Positions 17,736 through 26,521 of a DNA stretch of 64,000 nt are shown here, one piece after another. A program made the position numbers and the translations under genes. The stretch comes from Hungatella sp. UBA7603 (GTDB lineage: Bacteria; Bacillota; Clostridia; Lachnospirales; Lachnospiraceae). A model generated the notes under the pieces. It was given only the letters and a program-made list of their open reading frames with translations. It had not been told where the DNA came from and did not search any database. The stretch lies in NCBI GenBank assembly GCA_002478865.1, contig DLJZ01000002.1:62001-126000 (forward strand). Reading direction: 5' to 3'. Position 1 is the first letter of the stretch; every line of letters starts with the position of its first letter.

Positions 17736-19424
17736 TTATTTGCCTTTTCCGTTGGCTTTTTCCATATGGATATTCTTGCCTTTGATCTTTACATCTTTCA
17801 TGGCCTGAAGTACAACATCTGCATTTTCTCTAGGAACTTCTACAAAGGTATACTTGTCATACATGTCGATGCTGCCTACCATCTTACCAGGTATACCGGA
17901 TTCTCCAGCGATGGCACCAAGGATATCTCCTGGCTTAACATTCTGGTTCTTACCAATGTTGATGAAAAGACGAGCCATATCTTCTCTTTCTCCTCTGGAA
18001 GAAGAAGAATCGCTTCTTCCGCCACGGCCACCTACACGGCCTCCGCGACTGTTTCCACGGCTTCCGCCGCCAAAGAGATTATCAAGAGTATCAAGGGAAC
18101 GAGGTTCTTTCACATCGATGATATCCTCATTTTCTTCACCCATCAGACGTTTTAGAAGGGCAGCTGCCAGATCCAAAGAAGTATATTCCTCTTCCTGAAT
18201 TTTCTGCTCGATGATGTTTACCATCTTGCTTAAGTCTGTATCAGCGATGGTATCGGCTACGCTCTCTAAAATCTTGTCTACCTTAATGGCTGTTACGTCA
18301 TTTAAAGAAGGGACTGCCTGAGGAGTGATCTTGGTCTTGCAGTAGCGCTGAATGTCACGAAGCTTATAAACTTCCTTGCCCACAACAAAGCTAAATGCAA
18401 TACCTTCACGGTTTGCACGGCCAGTACGGCCGATTCTGTGTACATAATACTCGTCATCCTGTGGAAGATCGTAATTGAATACCGCTTCTACGTCGTCTAC
18501 ATCGATTCCACGGGCTGCTACGTCTGTTGCCACAAGGATCTCTGTCTTACCGTTACGGAAGCTGTTCATGACCCTGTCACGCTGGATCTGCTTTAAATCA
18601 CCGTGAAGTCCCTCGGCGAAATATCCACGTCCTTGAAGAGCCTGAACCAGTTCGTCTACCTGCTTTTTGGTGTTACAAAATGCAACAGAAAGCTTTGGTG
18701 CGTACATGTCTAAAAGACGACACATAACTTCAACCTTGCTCTTTGGTTTCACTTCATAATAATACTGTGTTACTTTTGGAACAGTCAGTTCTTTCTTTAC
18801 TACTTTAACTGTTACTGGGTCCTGCTGGAATTTTCTTGCGATTTCCATAATTGCAGAAGGCATGGTTGCAGAAAACATTACGGTCTGGCGATCTTCTGGA
18901 AGCTGGCTTAAGATAGTTTCCATATCCTCTAAAAATCCCATGTTTAACATCTCATCTGCTTCATCCATAACAACGGTACGAACCGTATCAAACTTAACAG
19001 TTTTACGACGCATATGATCCATAACACGTCCAGGAGTTCCGATAATAACCTGTGTTCCATCTTTTAAAGAACGAATCTGTTTTACAATATCCTGTCCTCC
19101 ATAAATTGGAACGACTTTTACACCATGCATATATTTTGCAAGCCTGCGGATCTCATCTGCTACCTGAATTGCAAGTTCTCTAGTAGGGCAGAGTGCAATC
19201 GCTTGAAGCTTTTTTACTTTAGGGTCAACCTTCTGTAACAGGGGAATACCAAAAGCTGCGGTCTTACCGGTTCCTGTCTGAGCCTGACCGATAATATCTC
19301 TTCCTTCTACCTGGACTGGAATTGCCTGGGCCTGGATTGGAGACGCTTCTTCAAATCCCATATCTGCTACAGCCCGCAGAATTCTTTCATCTAACTGTAA
19401 TTCATCAAATCTCATTGTTTCCAT
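17736..19424 (-). CDS. deaD: DEAD-box RNA helicase with DbpA RNA-binding domain
   Basis: 562 aa. Q motif ('FEEASPIQAQAIP'), Walker A 'AQTGTGKT' (48-55), DEAD (about 155-158), 'SAT', and 'HRIGRTGR' mark a complete two-domain helicase core (1-370). A linker rich in Gly, Ser and Arg (about 450-480, RGG-like) leads to a C-terminal DbpA RNA-binding domain (about 485-555). It remodels structured RNA in ribosome assembly or RNA decay, as CsdA/CshA do. An unusually long leader with a hairpin precedes it, which may allow cold-shock or autogenous control. AAGGAA lies about 14 nt before the chosen ATG; a second ATG three codons later is possible. Confidence 0.94.
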   Translation of the reverse strand: METMRFDELQLDERILRAVADMGFEEASPIQAQAIPVQVEGRDIIGQAQTGTGKTAAFGIPLLQKVDPKVKKLQAIALCPTRELAIQVADEIRRLAKYMHGVKVVPIYGGQDIVKQIRSLKDGTQVIIGTPGRVMDHMRRKTVKFDTVRTVVMDEADEMLNMGFLEDMETILSQLPEDRQTVMFSATMPSAIMEIARKFQQDPVTVKVVKKELTVPKVTQYYYEVKPKSKVEVMCRLLDMYAPKLSVAFCNTKKQVDELVQALQGRGYFAEGLHGDLKQIQRDRVMNSFRNGKTEILVATDVAARGIDVDDVEAVFNYDLPQDDEYYVHRIGRTGRANREGIAFSFVVGKEVYKLRDIQRYCKTKITPQAVPSLNDVTAIKVDKILESVADTIADTDLSKMVNIIEQKIQEEEYTSLDLAAALLKRLMGEENEDIIDVKEPRSLDTLDNLFGGGSRGNSRGGRVGGRGGRSDSSSSRGEREDMARLFINIGKNQNVKPGDILGAIAGESGIPGKMVGSIDMYDKYTFVEVPRENADVVLQAMKDVKIKGKNIHMEKANGKGK

Positions 19425-19501
19425 AAATGATTAATTCCTTTCTCATGGCCTGCCGGGTTCCCATGTTGCCGACGGCCGCACACACACACTTTCACAATAC
19501 A

Positions 19502-19546
19502 AAACGAGAGGGAACAGGCACGTTTCAGACCTTAATCCTCTCGTTT
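19502..19546 (-). promoter_or_regulatory. Hairpin in the leader of the helicase gene
   Basis: Minus-strand AAACGAGAGG pairs with CCTCTCGTTT, followed by TTGTATTG, about 80 bp before the start codon. It resembles a weak terminator and may be an attenuator in the helicase 5' UTR. Within 19425-19754 I see no gene; the run GTGTGTGTG and a GC-rich block lie between hairpin and start. Confidence 0.5.
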
Positions 19547-19754
19547 CACAAATGTAAACTATAGCAGGTTTTATTTTAAGTGTCAAGGGGCATAACTTTA
19601 TTTTTTCATTGTCTTCCCTAAAATACAGAAGAACAACTGATGGTATATATTTCCATCCGCTCATTAAAATAAAACAGACCATCCCAGCAAAGAATCAAGA
19701 TATTGATCTTAATCTTACTAGAAGGGCCTATTTAATAAGGAAGCTTTTGTCTTA

Positions 19755-20351
19755 TCATTCCCCGTATAACTGTTGCACAACCCCGGCAATTAACTTAGCC
19801 GTACCGGTAACTCCAAGGAGTGAGGAGTCGATCATAAGGTTTGTATGCTCCGGGTTATTTGGAAGATAACCGGCATACTTTTTATGATATGTGTTTCTTG
19901 CTTTATCCACGGATGAAATCATTCTTTTGGCTTCACTTACTGTCATGCCTAAGGAATTGACACAGTTTTGAATCCGCTTTTGATACGGGGCATAAATAAA
20001 GATATTAATATTATTCTTTTCTTTTTCCAAAATGTGATTGGAGCATCTGCCCACCAGGATACAGCTTTCTTTCCTTGCAAGATCCAAAATAATATCCTTT
20101 TGAACATCAAAAATGATATCCTGCATATAATCCTCATCAGTTCCAAGTGGGAACATATGAGAGAATAATAGATGTTTCGACTTTTCTTCTTCTTCACTTA
20201 TGGTTGAAATCGGAAGATTCAGTTTTTTTGATACCTCTTCCACAATATCACGGTCATAAAACTTTACTCCAAGTTCTTTTGAAAGTTCCCTGGCAATGGG
20301 GCCCCCCATACTTCCAAACTCACGGGCAATCGTGATTGTAAACTTTTTCAT
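19755..20351 (-). CDS. Cytidylate kinase-like protein
   Basis: 198-aa P-loop NTPase of the cytidylate-kinase-2 family (PF13189). 'FTITIAREFGSMGGPIARELSKEL' spans an atypical P-loop; 'YDRDIVEEVSKKLN' and a later 'SSVDKARNTYHKKY' fit the family. These proteins are common in Clostridia and are not the housekeeping Cmk; the substrate is unknown, possibly a nucleoside monophosphate. It starts 15 bp after the second amino-acid permease gene in the same direction, so it may be read with the transporter, although a functional link is not obvious. Confidence 0.85.
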   Translation of the reverse strand: MKKFTITIAREFGSMGGPIARELSKELGVKFYDRDIVEEVSKKLNLPISTISEEEEKSKHLLFSHMFPLGTDEDYMQDIIFDVQKDIILDLARKESCILVGRCSNHILEKEKNNINIFIYAPYQKRIQNCVNSLGMTVSEAKRMISSVDKARNTYHKKYAGYLPNNPEHTNLMIDSSLLGVTGTAKLIAGVVQQLYGE

Positions 20352-20366
20352 TCAAAAAGTTCCTCC

Positions 20367-21029
20367 CTAACCAGTTACGATAGTTTTTTGATAACGCCTC
20401 ACCACAGTACTGAGTGCAAAGCAGATGGTAAAATAGCAAAGTGCCTCGAAGGCAAACAGCATCATCATGCCCCGTACATCGTAGATACTGCCTAAAACAA
20501 CAGAGCTGTTTCTCATAAATTCTGCAACGTCCACCATCTTTAAGAAGGAGGTATCTTTAATGATTGTGATGACCTGGCTTAACAGTGCAGGTATCACCTT
20601 CTTAAACGTCTGGGGAAGTATAATGTACCAGAGAGTCATTAAAAACCCGAATCCCTGAGACTGGGCGCTTTCAAACTGACCCATGGGAATGGAGTTTAAC
20701 CCACCTCTAACGATTTCTGCCATAACAGCAGAAGTAAAGAGCGTAATTGCGAATACCGATACTCCTACTTTATTCCCTTTGACCGTAAAATAGATCCAGA
20801 GGATCCACAAAAGGTTGGGGGTACAGCGGAAAAATTCTGTATAAATTGCAACCAGCACTCCTGCCCATTTCCATTTACCGGATGCATAAGTACGGATCAG
20901 GGCAAATACAGTACCAAAAAACATACTGAAGATAGTAGATAACACAGCGATCAACACCGTCATCTGTAATCCTTTTAACATAAAGAATACATTTGCCTGA
21001 GTGAAGATCTGATGAAATAATTCTATCAT
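20367..21029 (-). CDS. Polar amino-acid ABC transporter permease (2)
   Basis: 220-aa His/Glu/Gln/Arg/opine-type inner-membrane permease with about five TM helices and the EAA loop 'ESAQSQGFGFLMTLWYIILPQ' (split over about residues 118-138), which docks with the ATPase. Its start overlaps the end of permease 1 by 4 bp (ATGA), showing translational coupling. The two permeases form a heterodimeric channel. Confidence 0.93.
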   Translation of the reverse strand: MIELFHQIFTQANVFFMLKGLQMTVLIAVLSTIFSMFFGTVFALIRTYASGKWKWAGVLVAIYTEFFRCTPNLLWILWIYFTVKGNKVGVSVFAITLFTSAVMAEIVRGGLNSIPMGQFESAQSQGFGFLMTLWYIILPQTFKKVIPALLSQVITIIKDTSFLKMVDVAEFMRNSSVVLGSIYDVRGMMMLFAFEALCYFTICFALSTVVRRYQKTIVTG

Positions 21030-21757
21030 GCGACCTCCTCATCTGCTGTAATTTCAAGCCTTTTTGCAGTCGGCAGCCTCATAGAACGAATCTCTAAGTA
21101 GCGGGCAAGCCTTGCCAGAGGGAAACAGATGATAAAGTACATAACCGCACTTGTAAAGTATGCCTGAGCAAAATAGCCTCTTTCAGAACCCCAGGAATCT
21201 GTAAAATACATGAGATCCATACCTGCAACCATGGCAAGGATGGAGGTGTTCTTAACAAGCCCAAGAGCCTGATTGGCTAGAGGCGGCAGGATTATCTTCA
21301 CGGTCTGAGGCAAAATAATGTGATACATGGTCTCCAGATAAGAAAAACCCTGAGAAGATGCTGCCTCAGACTGTCCCTTCGGAATAGCTTCAATACCGGT
21401 TCTAATAACCTCAGCAATATAGGCTCCATGATAAACACCAACCCCCACCACACCCAGTATGAATTTAGGGATGCGAAAACCGGAGCTTGAAAAAAGCATG
21501 GGCAGGATGGAGTAATAGCAGACCACCTGCAAAGCCAGAGGCGTATTCTGTATTAATTCCACATAGATTCGTGAAATGATACGAAACGGTTTGAATTTAG
21601 CCGTAGATAACAGACCGAATACCACTCCAAGGGCAAGCGAAACCGCAAGCCCTACCAGTGATATTTTAAGAGTCATAAGAAAGCCTGGTATATAATAGTC
21701 GGGAAATGCCTGAAACAGGGCATTCCAGCGTTTAATATCAAAAAGACCTTTAATCAT
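21026..21757 (-). CDS. Polar amino-acid ABC transporter permease (1)
   Basis: 243-aa permease of the same HAAP family with EAA loop 'EAASSQGFSYLETMYHIILP' at about residues 141-160 and about five TM helices. It lies 24 bp after the substrate-binding protein gene. With permease 2, the lipoprotein and the ATPase it makes up a complete importer in one operon. Confidence 0.93.
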   Translation of the reverse strand: MIKGLFDIKRWNALFQAFPDYYIPGFLMTLKISLVGLAVSLALGVVFGLLSTAKFKPFRIISRIYVELIQNTPLALQVVCYYSILPMLFSSSGFRIPKFILGVVGVGVYHGAYIAEVIRTGIEAIPKGQSEAASSQGFSYLETMYHIILPQTVKIILPPLANQALGLVKNTSILAMVAGMDLMYFTDSWGSERGYFAQAYFTSAVMYFIICFPLARLARYLEIRSMRLPTAKRLEITADEEVA

Positions 21758-21781
21758 ATCAACTTTCCTTTACATTACAGG

Positions 21782-22666
21782 TTACTGTAATCCCCATTTA
21801 TCCTGAAGTTTCTTCATAGAACCATCAGAAATCATGGAGGTGACTTTCTCTTCTACCAATCCTGCAAGACCTGTATTATCTTTTGCAGATGCTACTCCGT
21901 AATCCTGCTCTGCAAAACGATCTTCTAAGATTTGATTTTTATCATTTACATAACCTGATAATATGGCACGGTCAACGGAGAAACAGTCAATCTGCTTGGT
22001 TGCAAGAGCCTGAGCAAGCGCTGGATAACCATCAAATTCCTGGAACTCTGGCTTAACTTTTAAGCCTTTCTCGTTGACATACTTCATGGTCACTTCTTTT
22101 GTATTGGCAGACTGAGCAATTCCTACAACCTTGCCATCAAGTCCTTCGATGGAAGTAATACCAGAGTCCTTATTAACCAGAAGACCTACAGCATCGGTAT
22201 AGTAAGGTGTGGAGAAGTTATAAGTTTCCTTTCTCTCATCTGTGATGGTAAAGGTAGCAATAACTAGATCAATTTCTCCGTTCTCTAAAAGAGGACCTCT
22301 TGTTTTCGCGGTAACACCCTGAAATGCAACCAGCTTCTTTTCTTTCGCTTCTTCTGGTGTGCATCCAAAAATCTTGCCTGCGATCTCATAAGCAAGATCA
22401 TCTTCAAACCCTTCATATTCTCCTGTTGCTGTATTTTGAAGGCTGAACTTTGGAATATCGGATTTACAACCAACCTTTAAAGTACCACGATCAATAATTT
22501 TTTTAACGTCAGCTGCCACGTCTTTCGTGCCAGCAGCGGTAGTCTCCCCTGCCTTGGTTTCTGTAGCTGCTTTGGTAGTCGTCTGTTCCGGTTTAGAACC
22601 ACCACACGCTGTTAAGGTAGCCGCCATGGCTATTGTAAGTGCAAGTGATAACATCTTTTTCATCAT
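21782..22666 (-). CDS. Amino-acid ABC transporter substrate-binding lipoprotein
   Basis: 294-aa SBP family 3 protein. Lipoprotein signal: 'MMKKMLSLALTIAMAATL' then 'TACGG' with the lipidated Cys. The mature part has 'GTLKVGCKSDIPKFS' and 'TDERKETYNFSTPYYTDAVG', typical of Glu/Asp/Gln-binding (PEB1/GlnH-like) proteins. A Thr/Ala/Lys-rich linker follows the Cys. GGAGG lies 8 nt before the first ATG of MMKK; an ATG seven codons earlier would overlap that site. Ligand is probably an acidic or polar amino acid. Confidence 0.93.
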   Translation of the reverse strand: MMKKMLSLALTIAMAATLTACGGSKPEQTTTKAATETKAGETTAAGTKDVAADVKKIIDRGTLKVGCKSDIPKFSLQNTATGEYEGFEDDLAYEIAGKIFGCTPEEAKEKKLVAFQGVTAKTRGPLLENGEIDLVIATFTITDERKETYNFSTPYYTDAVGLLVNKDSGITSIEGLDGKVVGIAQSANTKEVTMKYVNEKGLKVKPEFQEFDGYPALAQALATKQIDCFSVDRAILSGYVNDKNQILEDRFAEQDYGVASAKDNTGLAGLVEEKVTSMISDGSMKKLQDKWGLQ

Positions 22667-22709
22667 ATCTGTTTCCTCCTCAATCATGATATTATATTAA
22701 ACAAACATC

Positions 22710-23441
22710 CTAGTGCAGGATCTTGCTTAAAAACGCTTTGGTTCTTTCATGTTCCGGGCATTCAAAGAAATGCTCTGGTGTTCCCTCTTCTAAAATATAC
22801 CCTCCATCCATGAAAATTACTCGGTCTGCTACCTGACGGGCAAATCCCATCTCATGGGTCACGCAAATCATCGTAATGTTTTCATGAGCAAGCTCCACCA
22901 TAACACTTAAAACCTCCTGAACCATCTCAGGATCAAGGGCTGATGTGGGCTCATCAAAAAGAATGAGCGGCTGTTTGGTGCACAATGATCTTGCTATGGC
23001 AACTCTCTGCTGCTGTCCGCCGGATAGCTGAATGGGATAATTACCAGCTTTTTCCTTTAAACCAACTCGTTCCAAACTACTTAAGGCGTTCTTTTTTGCC
23101 TCTTCTTTGGGAACATGCTGCAACTTGATGGGTGCCAGGGTCAGATTTTCTAAGACGGTAAGATGGGGATATAAGTTAAATTGCTGAAAGACCATGGATG
23201 AATATTTCTTTGCTAATTCCAGATGATTCTTTTTTGTTACTTCCGTGCCTGCTACTGTGATTTTGCCGCTTGTTGGCTCCTCCAGGTAATTGATGCAACG
23301 GATAAAGGTGGACTTACCGGAACCGGAAGGACCTATAATAACCAGCTTCTCACCTTCCTTAACCGTAAGGCTGATATCCTTTAAAACTTCCAAGTCTCCG
23401 AAGTTCTTTTTTAAGTTTTCGACTTTTACCATATCTGGCAT
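22710..23441 (-). CDS. glnQ: Polar amino-acid ABC transporter ATPase
   Basis: 243-aa ABC ATPase of the GlnQ/HisP class: Walker A 'GPSGSGKST' (about 38-46), signature 'LSGGQQQR' (about 141-148), Walker B '[14 protein letters not shown]', switch His in 'VTHEM'. It powers the permease pair at 20367-21757. First gene of its operon, preceded by a promoter and a leader hairpin; AAGGAGATGAAAGT before the ATG. The gene symbol stands for the family, not proven glutamine specificity. Confidence 0.93.
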   Translation of the reverse strand: MPDMVKVENLKKNFGDLEVLKDISLTVKEGEKLVIIGPSGSGKSTFIRCINYLEEPTSGKITVAGTEVTKKNHLELAKKYSSMVFQQFNLYPHLTVLENLTLAPIKLQHVPKEEAKKNALSSLERVGLKEKAGNYPIQLSGGQQQRVAIARSLCTKQPLILFDEPTSALDPEMVQEVLSVMVELAHENITMICVTHEMGFARQVADRVIFMDGGYILEEGTPEHFFECPEHERTKAFLSKILH

Positions 23442-23480
23442 ACTTTCATCTCCTTTCTATGCAAAAGACTGCGAATATGC

Positions 23481-23516
23481 AAAAAAACGCCTAAGGGTAA
23501 ATACTCTTAAGCGTCT
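23481..23516 (-). terminator. Terminator-like hairpin in the leader of the amino-acid ABC operon
   Basis: Minus-strand GACGCTTAAGAG / CCCTTAGGCGT stem followed by TTTTTTTG. It lies between the promoter at 23546-23574 and glnQ, so transcripts from that promoter must pass it. It may also end read-through from the upstream opp-type operon. Confidence 0.78.
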
Positions 23517-23545
23517 TCGCTTATTTTTGTTGTTTAATTGTTGTT

Positions 23546-23574
23546 ATTATAAAAAGTTTTGATTAAAAAGTCAA
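23546..23574 (-). promoter_or_regulatory. Promoter of the amino-acid ABC operon
   Basis: TTGACT (23574-23569), 17-bp spacer, TATAAT (23551-23546) on the minus strand, starting only 4 bp after the stop of the upstream ATPase gene. Confidence 0.88.
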
Positions 23575-23577
23575 GAA

Positions 23578-24597
23578 TTATTTTTCTAAGGTGTTTGATT
23601 CATTGTGCATAATTCCTTGGATACAAGAGCATGAAACATAGTGGCCTGGAGATATCTCACGCAGTTCGGGAACCGATTCTTTGCACCCATTTTCCGCATA
23701 CTTACACCTGGTATGAAAGTGGCATCCACTAGGCACATCCATTGCACTTGGAAGATCCCCGGTAAGCACAACACGGTTTGTAATTCTTGCTACTTTTGGG
23801 TCAGCTATAGGTATGGCAGAAAGCAGGGCTTTTGTGTATGGATGAAGAGGATTTTCATAGAGTTCATCGCTGTCTGCCACCTCCACCAATCTGCCTAAAT
23901 ACATGACACCAATCCTTGTGGAAATGTGGCGCACCATGGACAAATCATGGGCAACGAACAAATAGCTCAACCCCATCTCTTCTTGAAGTTCTTCCAGCAT
24001 ATTTACAACCTGCGCCTGAATCGATACATCTAAGGCTGAAATCGGCTCATCACAGAGAAGGAACTCCGGTTCCACGGAAAGTGCCCTGGCAATTCCAATT
24101 CTCTGACGCTGTCCGCCAGAAAATTCATATGCATACTTATGCATATCATCTGGTTTCATCCCAACCCTTTTTAAGAGCTCTTCGATTCTTCCATCCATTT
24201 CGCTGGCAGGCATATTTCCTCCAGCGGTAAGGGACTCTTTGATGATTTCTTTAACATTTAAATGGGGATCCAATGCAGAATATGGATCCTGGAATATGAT
24301 CTGCATCTGTTTGTGGATAGGAAGAAGTTTTTTCCCCTTCCATCCAGTAATATCCTGCCCTTTAAAATGGATGGAGCCGCTGGTAGGTTCATACATCCGA
24401 ATGAGTGTCCGCCCGAGAGTGGATTTTCCGCAACCAGACTCTCCAACAAGGCCAAAAGTCTCCCCTTTTCGAATGGCAAGATGAATGCCATCCACGGCCT
24501 TTACCTCTGCCTTTTTACGCCCAAAGAAATCCTTTGTTGGAAAATATTTACAGAGATTTTTTGCTTCTAGTAAGATCTCATGGTTATTCTGGTCCAT
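23578..24597 (-). CDS. oppF: Peptide-type ABC transporter ATPase F
   Basis: 339-aa OppF/DppF ATPase: Walker A 'GESGCGKST', signature 'FSGGQRQRIGIARAL', Walker B 'FLLCDEPISALD', and the C-terminal oligopeptide extension with Cys residues 'CHFHTRCKYAENGC' that may bind an iron-sulfur cluster. The start is MDQNNHE, with GGAGGTG 7 nt upstream, right at the stop of oppD (1-nt gap); a longer frame would overlap oppD by 46 codons. It works with OppD as a heterodimer. Last gene of the operon. Confidence 0.93.
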   Translation of the reverse strand: MDQNNHEILLEAKNLCKYFPTKDFFGRKKAEVKAVDGIHLAIRKGETFGLVGESGCGKSTLGRTLIRMYEPTSGSIHFKGQDITGWKGKKLLPIHKQMQIIFQDPYSALDPHLNVKEIIKESLTAGGNMPASEMDGRIEELLKRVGMKPDDMHKYAYEFSGGQRQRIGIARALSVEPEFLLCDEPISALDVSIQAQVVNMLEELQEEMGLSYLFVAHDLSMVRHISTRIGVMYLGRLVEVADSDELYENPLHPYTKALLSAIPIADPKVARITNRVVLTGDLPSAMDVPSGCHFHTRCKYAENGCKESVPELREISPGHYVSCSCIQGIMHNESNTLEK

Positions 24598-24598
24598 A

Positions 24599-25615
24599 TC
24601 ACTGCACCTCCTTTTCCATGGCAGAAAGCTCTTCGTCTGAAAAGATGCACATCGCCCTCTGGGTATCCGAATACACACGGTACTGTGGAATGCCTTGATT
24701 GCAGGTTTCACAAGCGAATTTACAGCGCTCTGCAAAGGGGCATCCTGGGGGTGGAGAGGCCAGAGATGGAGCCATTCCAGGAATGGATTCTAGACGTTCT
24801 CTGCTTCCTGACTGGGGCCTGGGAATGGCTCTTAACAGTGCTTTTGTATAAGGATGTTTGGGAGCATAAAAGATTTCATCCGTTAGCCCCTCTTCCATAA
24901 TAAGTCCACCGTACATAACACAGATTCTGTGGCTTAAACTTGCCACCACACCAAGATCATGAGTGATGAGCACGACACTCATCCCATTTTCTTCTTGAAT
25001 CTTTTTAAGGAGTTCTAATATCTGAGCTTGTATTGTCACATCAAGGGCTGTGGTTGGTTCATCTGCAATTAATAGCTTTGGCTTACAGCATAACGCCATA
25101 GCAATTAAAGCTCTCTGACGCATACCACCGGAAAATTCGTGGGGATATTGCATCAGCCGTTTTTCTGGAGAGGAAATTCCCACCTGTTTTAATACTTCTA
25201 TGGCCTCTTTTTGTGCTTCTTTTCCATTCATCTTCCGGTGTCTTTTTAAGACCTCAACAAGATGGTATCCTATGGTTCTTAAGGGGTTTAAGGCTGTCAT
25301 AGGATCTTGAAATACCATGGCAATTTCCTTTCCCCGTATCTTTCTTAGCTGCTCCGGAGTCATGGTGCTAAGCTCCTGCTCCTGAAACCTGATTTCATCT
25401 GCCACTACTTCCGCATTATCAGGCATTAATCCCATGATTGATTTCATCAGGACGCTTTTACCGCTGCCTGATTCTCCTACCACGGCAAGAATTTCTTTAT
25501 GTTCTACATGAAAGCTGACGCCTCGTACTGCCTGCACCGACCTTCCATGGGTGTGAAAAGTGGTGTGTACATTCCTGGCAGACAGGACCGCATGATTTTT
25601 ATTGTTTTCTTCCAC
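24599..25615 (-). CDS. oppD: Peptide-type ABC transporter ATPase D
   Basis: 338-aa OppD/DppD ATPase: 'GESGSGKSVLMKSIMG' Walker A, 'FSGGMRQRALIAMAL' signature, 'LLIADEPTTALD' Walker B, and 'GCPFAERCKFACETC' in the C-terminal oligopeptide extension. It begins 15 bp after oppC and is coupled to oppF. Together they energise the OppBC channel. Confidence 0.94.
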   Translation of the reverse strand: MEENNKNHAVLSARNVHTTFHTHGRSVQAVRGVSFHVEHKEILAVVGESGSGKSVLMKSIMGLMPDNAEVVADEIRFQEQELSTMTPEQLRKIRGKEIAMVFQDPMTALNPLRTIGYHLVEVLKRHRKMNGKEAQKEAIEVLKQVGISSPEKRLMQYPHEFSGGMRQRALIAMALCCKPKLLIADEPTTALDVTIQAQILELLKKIQEENGMSVVLITHDLGVVASLSHRICVMYGGLIMEEGLTDEIFYAPKHPYTKALLRAIPRPQSGSRERLESIPGMAPSLASPPPGCPFAERCKFACETCNQGIPQYRVYSDTQRAMCIFSDEELSAMEKEVQ

Positions 25616-25630
25616 TTTTATTTCCTCGCT

Positions 25631-26515
25631 TTATTCTTTCTCATCATTCATAACCTTAGGTTCCACATAGACCCGGAGTAAATTACCAAGCTTATTAAAG
25701 CCAAAAATCGTAATAATAATCAACAGTCCTGGAATCAAAGCCATAAAAAAGTTGTTTTGCATGGTCCCTTGCGCATCTTGTAACAAGCTGCCCCAAGAGG
25801 ACATAGGCTGTTGAATTCCAACCCCCAGAAAGCTTAAGGACGACTCTGTCATAATGGCATCTGCCATGCTAGTCGTCGCTGAGACGATGATAGTTGGAAA
25901 TACAGAAGGTATGATATGGCGGAGAATAATATGAAATACTCTGACACCGGAAAATTTTGCATAAAGAACAAATTCTCGTTCCTTTAGGGAAAGGGTTTCC
26001 GCACGTACCAGCCTTGCAATCTCCATCCATGTGAAGAGACCGATGACCAGTATAATCGACTGAATCCCCGGCTTTAAAAAGATGCTGACAACCGTTACTA
26101 ATATCATCCAAGGGATGGAATGGAGAATGTCAACGATTCTCATAAGTATTGTATCAATGATCCCACCGCAAAAGCCAGAGATGGTTCCCACCGCTACGCC
26201 GATGGTAAGGCTTGTAAGCATGGCTAGAAAACCGACTAAAAGAGAAACTCTGCCTCCGTAAATCACTCTGGCAAAATAGTCTCTTCCTACCTCATCCGTT
26301 CCAAAAAAATGGCTTGTGGAGGGTGACTTTAGACGATTGATGACATCGGTGGCATTGGGATCCATTGGGAGGAGTGGCGCTATTAGTGCAAGCAGGATGA
26401 CAACGGCAAGAATAATCAGAGAAATTACCGCAGCTTTATCGTGTTTTAACACCAGAAAAACGCTGTCCATTCTGGTAGACCTTGTGTTTTTTTTCATTGT
26501 TTCATTCTTTCTCAT
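25631..26515 (-). CDS. oppC: Peptide-type ABC transporter permease C
   Basis: 294-aa OppC/DppC permease with an N-terminal cytoplasmic tail, one leading TM helix and a five-helix core; 'FFGTDEVGRDYFARVIYGGR' is the typical OppC_N motif and 'SSLSFLGVGIQQPMSSWGSLL' the conserved C-terminal loop region. It begins 6 bp after oppB; the ribosome site (GGGGTG) is weak, so translation probably depends on coupling. Confidence 0.93.
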   Translation of the reverse strand: MRKNETMKKNTRSTRMDSVFLVLKHDKAAVISLIILAVVILLALIAPLLPMDPNATDVINRLKSPSTSHFFGTDEVGRDYFARVIYGGRVSLLVGFLAMLTSLTIGVAVGTISGFCGGIIDTILMRIVDILHSIPWMILVTVVSIFLKPGIQSIILVIGLFTWMEIARLVRAETLSLKEREFVLYAKFSGVRVFHIILRHIIPSVFPTIIVSATTSMADAIMTESSLSFLGVGIQQPMSSWGSLLQDAQGTMQNNFFMALIPGLLIIITIFGFNKLGNLLRVYVEPKVMNDEKE

Positions 26516-26521
26516 TTGTCA

